Below are positions 63,760 through 64,000 of a DNA stretch of 64,000 nt, piece after piece. The notes beneath the pieces were generated by a model. It was not told the origin of the DNA, ran no database searches, and worked only from the letters and a program-made list of their open reading frames with translations. The number at the start of each line of letters is the position of its first letter. Position 1 is the stretch's first letter. The DNA is from Acetobacterium paludosum (GTDB lineage: Bacteria; Bacillota; Clostridia; Eubacteriales; Eubacteriaceae). The stretch covers positions 62,001 to 126,000 of the forward strand of contig NZ_RXYA01000015.1 in the NCBI RefSeq assembly GCF_008086595.1. Direction: 5' to 3'. Made by a program: the position numbers and the translations under genes.

Positions 63760-64000
63760 ATGGCTGGATCTTTTGTATCATTTCAAGTGGCTAGTAGAGC
63801 ACTGGAAGCAAGTCAGGCATCGATTAATGTAACTGGGAATAATATCGCGAACGTCAATACGGATGGGTATACCAGACAACGGGTGGATGTTAATGCCGTT
63901 ACTTCCAGCGGTGCTACGGAGAAATATGCCAACAATGAAGCAAAAACTGGTCTTGGCGCCGAAGCCGTCAGAACCACTCAAACACGAGATGCTTATCTTG
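63760..64000 (+). CDS. flgK: Flagellar hook-associated protein FlgK, cut by window end
   Basis: The first 80 residues of FlgK: VSFQVASRALEASQASINVT and GNNIANVNTDGYTRQRVDVN are the conserved rod/hook-type N-terminal signature; RQRV following DGYT is characteristic of FlgK. It forms the hook-filament junction. ATG follows AAAGGAG. The C-terminal part and flgL lie outside the window. Confidence 0.92.
   Translation, partial: MAGSFVSFQVASRALEASQASINVTGNNIANVNTDGYTRQRVDVNAVTSSGATEKYANNEAKTGLGAEAVRTTQTRDAYL

Overview
The window reads as low-to-medium GC, Gram-positive, anaerobic Firmicute chromosome. Gene content and order point to a motile acetogen-like clostridium; Acetobacterium / Eubacteriaceae is my best guess and is not proven from sequence alone. 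Signs are the anaerobic FAD glycerol-3-phosphate dehydrogenase set, dnaE-pfkA-pyk, uvrC-hprK-PHP, a four-cluster ferredoxin, a SAM-I riboswitch before metK, single-chain GlyRS, and a clostridial fla/che cluster with FliY, CheC and CheD. I see no rRNA, tRNA, prophage, transposase or CRISPR array.

Layout. 1-990 (minus): a truncated DUF4358-like lipoprotein and an SGNH hydrolase. 1.1-6.6 kb (minus): a glycerol regulon (DUF1667 protein, NAD/FAD oxidoreductase, GlpA-type dehydrogenase, GlpP antiterminator, GlpK) in which two leader terminators share a GGAGRGCC-type box. 7.1-13.4 kb (plus): dnaE, pfkA, pyk. 13.5-17.9 kb (minus): TtcA-like PP-loop protein, response regulator, histidine kinase and a lipoprotein. 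18.1-20.8 kb (plus): M24 aminopeptidase and metK. 21.1-27 kb (plus): FtsE/FtsX flanked by two paralogous coiled-coil M23 hydrolases, then an S41 protease. 27.1-31.9 kb: uvrB, uvrA. 32.1-34.7 kb: feoA, feoB and a 55-residue Cys-rich membrane protein behind a near-consensus promoter with a Fur-like box. 34.8-35.6 kb (minus): a cold-shock protein and an unknown 82-residue protein. 35.7-40.6 kb (plus): uvrC, hprK, PHP hydrolase, prfA. 40.7-42.6 kb: polyferredoxin (plus) and glyQS (minus) meeting at a shared terminator.

42.7-64.0 kb (plus) is the flagellar/chemotaxis region. A promoter, a c-di-GMP-I riboswitch with its own terminator, a second promoter with a 15-bp direct repeat, and a second terminator with a competing hairpin all lie ahead of fliK. 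Then come flgD, a TIGR02530-like gene, flgE, flbD, fliM, fliY, cheY, fliO, fliP, fliQ, fliR, flhB, flhA, fliA, two FlgF/G-type rod genes, a FapA-like gene, cheC, cheD, cheW, cheB, a GC-rich tandem repeat, then flgM, flgN and flgK (cut by the window end) behind a clear sigma-28 promoter. motA, motB, fliL, flhF and flhG are missing from their usual places.

The main interest is regulatory: layered RNA control of motility, twin GlpP-type leaders, an attenuator-like glyQS leader, and several long nested hairpins at gene ends. I found no clear new multi-gene system.
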